Assembly (NCBI GenBank): GCA_035995025.1
Contig: DASYKY010000096.1
Span: 5,567-69,566 of the forward strand
DNA: 64,000 nucleotides
Source: Actinophytocola sp035995025
GTDB lineage: Bacteria; Actinomycetota; Actinomycetes; Mycobacteriales; Pseudonocardiaceae
Direction of reading: 5' to 3'
Below the pieces are notes generated by a model. That model searched no databases and was not told where the DNA came from. It was given only the letters and a program-made list of their open reading frames with translations. Of this stretch, positions 60,892 through 64,000 are shown piece by piece; the stretch's first letter is position 1; the number at the start of each line of letters is the position of its first letter. The position numbers were made by a program, and so were the translations under genes.

Positions 60892-60931
60892 CGCGAGCTA
60901 CTCCGTGTCCCACGCGATCCGTGATCGTAGG

Positions 60932-60942
60932 TTGTTGAACAA
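60932..60942. promoter_or_regulatory. Palindrome TTGTTGAACAA upstream of the 54-residue gene
   Basis: The same 11-bp sequence, reverse-complemented, is found at 19703-19713 upstream of the T4SS-like operon. Both are followed, on the side toward the gene, by ACC. Here a TANNNT-type hexamer (TACGAT, 60924-60929, minus strand) lies right next to it, so the site would overlap a promoter. Confidence 0.45.
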
Positions 60943-61042
60943 AAACCCTGAAACACTTGTACCGCACGCCGCTCGAGAACGGGAGGGGAGTCCCGCACTT
61001 GGGGCAGAGCTCCGGCGTGGTAAAGCGTTTTAGCTACGCTGT

Positions 61043-61474
61043 GTGTCCGTGACAGGTGCGCACATTCCGATGATCAGGTGTGTTGGGGCAGTCGTGCATG
61101 ACGCAGCGGGACGACTGCTGCTCGTCCGGCGCGGCCACGAACCGGGTCGGGGCCTGTGGTCGCTGCCGGGCGGACGGGTGGAAACGGGCGAAACGGACGA
61201 AGAGGCGGTCGCTCGAGAGCTGCTGGAAGAAACCGGGCTGTCGGTTCGCTCCGGTCCGCTGGTGGGCCGGGTGGAGCGGCCGGCGCCCGCGGGGACGTAC
61301 GAGATCTTCGACTACGCCTGCACGGTGGTCGGCGGCACGCTGCGGCCCGGGGACGACGCGGACGACGCCGGGTGGGTCGGGCCGGCGGAGTTCGCAGAGC
61401 TCGTCGAGCGCGGCCGGCTGGTGGCCGAGCTGGCGGAGACGCTGCGGGAGTGGGACGCCCTGCCGAGGCCCTGA
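61043..61474 (+). CDS. Nudix hydrolase (MutT-like)
   Basis: A 143-residue Nudix protein; starts at GTG 61043, GTG 61049 or ATG 61070. It has AVVHDAAGRLLLVRRGHEPG, the Nudix box from GGRVETGETDEE to ARELLEETGL, and no extra domain. Possible activities include sanitation of oxidised nucleotides or hydrolysis of nucleoside diphosphate derivatives; the sequence does not tell. The TAGCTACGCT just before the first GTG could be a -10 region giving a leaderless message. A repeat element lies between its end and the convergent DUF2332 gene. Confidence 0.93.
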   Translation: MSVTGAHIPMIRCVGAVVHDAAGRLLLVRRGHEPGRGLWSLPGGRVETGETDEEAVARELLEETGLSVRSGPLVGRVERPAPAGTYEIFDYACTVVGGTLRPGDDADDAGWVGPAEFAELVERGRLVAELAETLREWDALPRP

Positions 61475-61499
61475 GACACCGTCGTTGGGCACACGCGTC

Positions 61500-61600
61500 A
61501 CCTGTGGACAACTCGCGGCCACGCGGGGGCCCCCCGCTTTCCAGCCTACCGAGGAGGTCCGACGGTTCCGGGGCGCGCGGACCGGGCTGTGGACAGGTTC
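61500..61600 (-). repeat. Dispersed intergenic element, copy C
   Basis: Read leftward: TGTCCACA at 61588-61595, then GGAACCGTCGG, ten bases later TAGGCT (61543-61548), then AAGCGGGGGGCCCCCGC, and a second TTGTCCACA at 61503-61511. The boxes here flank the core instead of lying 19 bp apart. It lies between convergent Nudix and DUF2332 genes. Confidence 0.68.
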
Positions 61601-61650
61601 GTGGTGCGAGTGGCTGAGAGGCCGGCCGGGGCCGCGTGAACGGGAACGGC

Positions 61651-62766
61651 TCAGGTGAGCCATTCCATGCGTTCGCCGTGAAAGGCCGTTCTGGCCAGGG
61701 CGGTGGCCGACGGGCGGCCGTCGGTCCAGCGGACCATGCCCAGCACGGCGAAGGTCGGCTCGCCGTCGCCGACGCGCAGGTCGTCGCGGTCCGGCAGCAG
61801 CAGCTCCAGGCAGCCGCGGTAGCCCTCCTGGCTCACCCACCACAGTGGACGGCGCGCGGCCAGCGCGCCCAGGGCGTCCACGAACACGCGGCGGCGCTCC
61901 TCCGGGAGCAGCCACAGGACGTTGCTCGTCAGGACCACCAGCGGGACCTCGGCGGGGATGCGGGACGCCACGGCCGCCAGGTCGTCGACCGCGTCGGCCC
62001 GCACCAGCTCCGGGGGTGACTTGCGCTGCGCGGTCGCCGCGGCGCCGAACAGGCGCAGCCGTTCGGGCTGGTCCGGCCAGATGCACGCCTCCAGCCACGC
62101 GTACTGGTCCTCGTCGGTCAGGTCGACGGGGTTCGGGTCCATGCCGATCTTGGCCGCGGTCGCCAGCTTCTTCGGGATCGCGGGCAGGCTCGCTCCGGGC
62201 GCCAGCGCCAGCGCGCAGTGCAGGCCTACCGACGAGCGGGCCGGGCCCGCGGCGAGCTGGCCCGCCTGCTCGGTCTGGTACCGGTAGGCGTAGGTGTCCA
62301 TGCCGAGCAGCAGGCCGGCGCTCGTGCCGACCTCCAGCAGGCCCACCGGTTTGCCCGCCTGCTTGGCCGCCAGCGTCACCGCCGGGTACAGCAGCGCGGA
62401 CCGCCGGACCTCGTTGGTCTGCGTGACGTGCGTGGCGACCAGGGCGCGCACTCGGTCGGCGCGCTCGAGCACGAAGGACCGGAACAGCGGCCACGTGCCA
62501 CCGTCCGGGCCGTAGCTGCCACCGAACGAGGGGTAGTAGTTCGTCAGCTCGTGGAACGGCTCGGCCTGCAGCACCCGCTGCACGGCGGCGAGCAGCAACG
62601 TCGGGTGGGCCGCCGTCGCGTCGGCCGCGGTGAGCAGGCCGGCGACCTCGTCGTCGTCCGCCGCGTGGCCGGCGAGATGGCTGTACAGCGGGGAGATCGT
62701 CGCGGCGTGCTGGTCGGCGAACCACCGCAGGCGTCGGCGGATCTCCTCCAGCGTCGCGGCGGCCAT
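61651..62766 (-). CDS. DUF2332 domain protein
   Basis: A 371-residue cytoplasmic protein of the actinobacterial DUF2332 family: RRLRWFADQHAATISPLYSHLA at the start, AEPFHELTNYYPSFGG, LLEVGTSAGLLLGMD, which resembles a Rossmann GxSAG loop, and a C-terminal half with LVVLTSNVLWLLPEE. The family has a methyltransferase-like motif in the GTSAGL stretch but no proven activity. It is separated from the next gene upstream, a MaoC dehydratase, by four bases, so they are a probable operon. Confidence 0.88.
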   Translation of the reverse strand: MAAATLEEIRRRLRWFADQHAATISPLYSHLAGHAADDDEVAGLLTAADATAAHPTLLLAAVQRVLQAEPFHELTNYYPSFGGSYGPDGGTWPLFRSFVLERADRVRALVATHVTQTNEVRRSALLYPAVTLAAKQAGKPVGLLEVGTSAGLLLGMDTYAYRYQTEQAGQLAAGPARSSVGLHCALALAPGASLPAIPKKLATAAKIGMDPNPVDLTDEDQYAWLEACIWPDQPERLRLFGAAATAQRKSPPELVRADAVDDLAAVASRIPAEVPLVVLTSNVLWLLPEERRRVFVDALGALAARRPLWWVSQEGYRGCLELLLPDRDDLRVGDGEPTFAVLGMVRWTDGRPSATALARTAFHGERMEWLT

Positions 62767-62770
62767 GCGC

Positions 62771-63277
62771 CTAGTCTGCCGCAGGCTCTGGACGGCCCGG
62801 CTGCTCGCCTCCGCGGGACTCGCCGTACGAGCGCTTCGGCACCATCACCTTGCGGCGGAAGACGCACACCACGGTGCCGTCCTGCTTGTAGCCGCGGGTC
62901 TCCACGTACACCACGCCGCGGTCGTCCTTGGACCGCGACGGCGTCTTCTCCAGCACCTCGGTCTCGCCGTAGACGGTGTCGCCGTGGAAGGTCGGCTTCA
63001 CGTGCCGCAGCGACTCGACCTCCAGGTTCGCTATCGCCTTGCCGGAGACGTCGGGCACGGACATGCCGAGCAGCAGCGAGTAGACGTAGTTGCCGACCAC
63101 CACGTTCCTGCCGAAGTCGGTGGTCTTCTCCGCGTAGTTCGCGTCCAGGTGCAGCGGGTGGTGGTTCATCGTGAGCAGGCAGAACAGGTGGTCGTCGTAC
63201 TCGGTGACCGTCTTGCCGGGCCAGTGCTTGTAGACAGCGCCGACCTCGAACTCCTCGTAGTAGCGACCGAACCGCAC
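62771..63277 (-). CDS. MaoC-family dehydratase
   Basis: A 168-residue hot-dog-fold enzyme from GTG 63277 (GGAGGG nine bases upstream). FGRYYEEFEVGAVYKHWPGK at the start, the hydratase motif LLTMNHHPLHLDANYAEKT with the catalytic Asp/His pair, and VVVGNYVYSLLLGMSV. This single-domain type dehydrates 3-hydroxyacyl or mesaconyl-type CoA thioesters. The C-terminal tail (GESRGGEQPGRPEPAAD) is low-complexity and likely disordered. It is co-oriented with the DUF2332 gene and divergent from corA, over 285 bases. Confidence 0.92.
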   Translation of the reverse strand: MRFGRYYEEFEVGAVYKHWPGKTVTEYDDHLFCLLTMNHHPLHLDANYAEKTTDFGRNVVVGNYVYSLLLGMSVPDVSGKAIANLEVESLRHVKPTFHGDTVYGETEVLEKTPSRSKDDRGVVYVETRGYKQDGTVVCVFRRKVMVPKRSYGESRGGEQPGRPEPAAD

Positions 63278-63385
63278 CGTTGCCCTCCGCCCTGGCCCGT
63301 GACCGTCCGAGCTGAGCGCAGTCTGCCAGGTGGAGTATTGTTGACAACTGGTGTGTGAGTGACCCCGCACCCTTTGACCCGAGGA

Positions 63386-63474
63386 GGTGAGGACGCGTGA
63401 GCGACCCGCATAACGCCGGAGACGCAGCTGGCAGCAGTACGACCCGCGTCCTCGCCGAGAGGGCTAGCCACTAG
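63386..63474 (+). promoter_or_regulatory. corA leader: sequestered ribosome site and 25-codon upstream reading frame
   Basis: A GTG frame at 63397-63474 encodes VSDPHNAGDAAGSSTTRV then LAERASH and stops, with GGAGGTGAGG ahead of it. Its ribosome site and start are inside a possible 12-bp helix: GGTGAGGACGCG (63386-63397) pairs with CGCGTCCTCGCC (63445-63456), one G-U pair, enclosing 47 bases. The stop is 88 bases before the corA start. This looks like a translated leader that could sense magnesium or translation state; no known riboswitch consensus is matched. Confidence 0.55.
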
Positions 63475-63562
63475 GTAGGGCAGGCCCGCGGTTCCGGCCG
63501 GACGCTCCGGCGCCGGACGAACTCTGGCGCGTCGAGGAAGACGTCTCCGCTGGAGGACACAC

Positions 63563-64000
63563 ATGCCTGCGATTCCCTCGCTGGGCGGCCTGAGAGGGCG
63601 CAACAACCGCCGCGTTGCCACCCGTCCCGATGCCGCGCCTGCCACGCACGTCATCGACTGCGCGGTCTACGTCGACGGCGAACGGCTCCCCGGCGGGTGG
63701 TCGCACGCCGAGGCGGTGGCGGAGGTGCGCAGGCGGCGCGAGGGGTTCGTGTGGATCGGCCTGTTCGAGCCCGACGAGCGGCAGATCCAGGGTGTCGCGG
63801 ACGCGTTCGGACTGCACGAGCTGGCCGTCGAGGACGCGGTGACCGCCCACCAGCGGCCCAAGCTGGACCGGTACGAGGAGACCTTGTTCATGGTCCTCAA
63901 GACGGTCCGCTACATCGAGCACGAGTCGCCCACCACGGCCAACGAGATCGTCGAGACCGGCGAGATCATGGCGTTCCTCGGCCGGAACTTCATCGTCACC
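63563..64000 (+). CDS. corA: CorA-type magnesium/cobalt transporter (N-terminal part)
   Basis: The gene runs off the right edge; 146 codons of the cytoplasmic domain are readable from ATG 63563, with GGAGG seven bases upstream. It reads HVIDCAVYVDGERLPGG, FVWIGLFEPDERQIQGVADA, LHELAVEDAVTAHQRPKL and FMVLKTVRY, the standard CorA alpha/beta funnel. The two membrane helices and the GMN signature lie beyond the window. CorA forms a pentamer that admits Mg2+. A structured leader with an upstream frame precedes it. Confidence 0.95.
   Translation, partial: MPAIPSLGGLRGRNNRRVATRPDAAPATHVIDCAVYVDGERLPGGWSHAEAVAEVRRRREGFVWIGLFEPDERQIQGVADAFGLHELAVEDAVTAHQRPKLDRYEETLFMVLKTVRYIEHESPTTANEIVETGEIMAFLGRNFIVT

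Noticed and set aside
63386..63562. M-box (ykoK) magnesium riboswitch
   Set aside because: The corA leader has a GGTGAGG string, but the other conserved M-box blocks and the three-helix arrangement cannot be matched.

Overview
The window is very GC-rich and gene-dense, with many GTG starts and 4-base stop/start overlaps. Its content points to a high-GC actinobacterium, most likely a member of the Pseudonocardiaceae: F420-dependent glucose-6-phosphate dehydrogenase, an AdnA/AdnB repair helicase-nuclease pair, MoeZ, a DUF3107 protein, and an RNase H/phosphatase fusion. Two long blocks follow gene orders known from Mycobacterium tuberculosis: the Rv2228c-Rv2236c block (about 20.6-27.5 kb here) and the Rv3200c-Rv3212 block (about 35.5-56 kb). 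The family placement is inference; no 16S gene is present.

Layout. 1-10 kb: the end of nadE, two DUF4232 lipoproteins, panB with a textbook terminator, a RibD-like reductase, a xi-class GST-like protein, a proline iminopeptidase, a soluble metal-receptor protein, fgd, an SDR/MarR pair and an RNB-family nuclease. 10-19.6 kb: two paralogous membrane proteins, then a minus-strand operon resembling the core of a type IV secretion system (VirB2-, VirB3-, VirB4-, VirB6-, VirB8-like proteins and a wall hydrolase), with no relaxase, coupling ATPase, integrase or att site in view. 19.6-20.6 kb: an AT-richer regulatory region and the RNase P RNA gene. 20.6-27.5 kb: rnhA fusion, Zn-ribbon protein, Nif3-like protein and cobC in a translationally coupled chain; then ptpA, a fructosamine-kinase-like protein, SURF1, and cobD.

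27.8-37.2 kb: nudC behind an active/inactive M16 peptidase pair, a DUF2207 membrane protein, a neutral zinc metallopeptidase, a TrkA-type potassium channel and a small secreted M15-like protein. 37.4-44.4 kb: adnB and adnA, separated by a seven-unit 22-bp repeat array, with a divergent alkyltransferase-like repair gene. 44.4-56 kb: pirin, moeZ, a DUF3152 peptidase, an alpha/beta hydrolase, two TetR regulators, DUF3107, a ferritin-like protein, a DEAD-box helicase and a membrane-anchored beta-propeller-like protein. 56-64 kb: a hydrolase, a RecB-type nuclease, MarC, PHP and PH-domain proteins, a 54-residue membrane protein, a Nudix hydrolase, a DUF2332 protein, a MaoC dehydratase, and the start of corA behind a structured leader with a small upstream reading frame.

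The best candidates for undescribed biology are: the relaxase-less T4SS-like operon; a dispersed intergenic element with DnaA-box-like TTGTCCACA sites (exactly 19 bp apart in three copies) and a GTCGG-N10-TANNNT core; the 22-bp repeat array in the adnA-adnB junction; the corA leader; and a palindrome shared by the upstream regions of the T4SS-like operon and the 54-residue protein.
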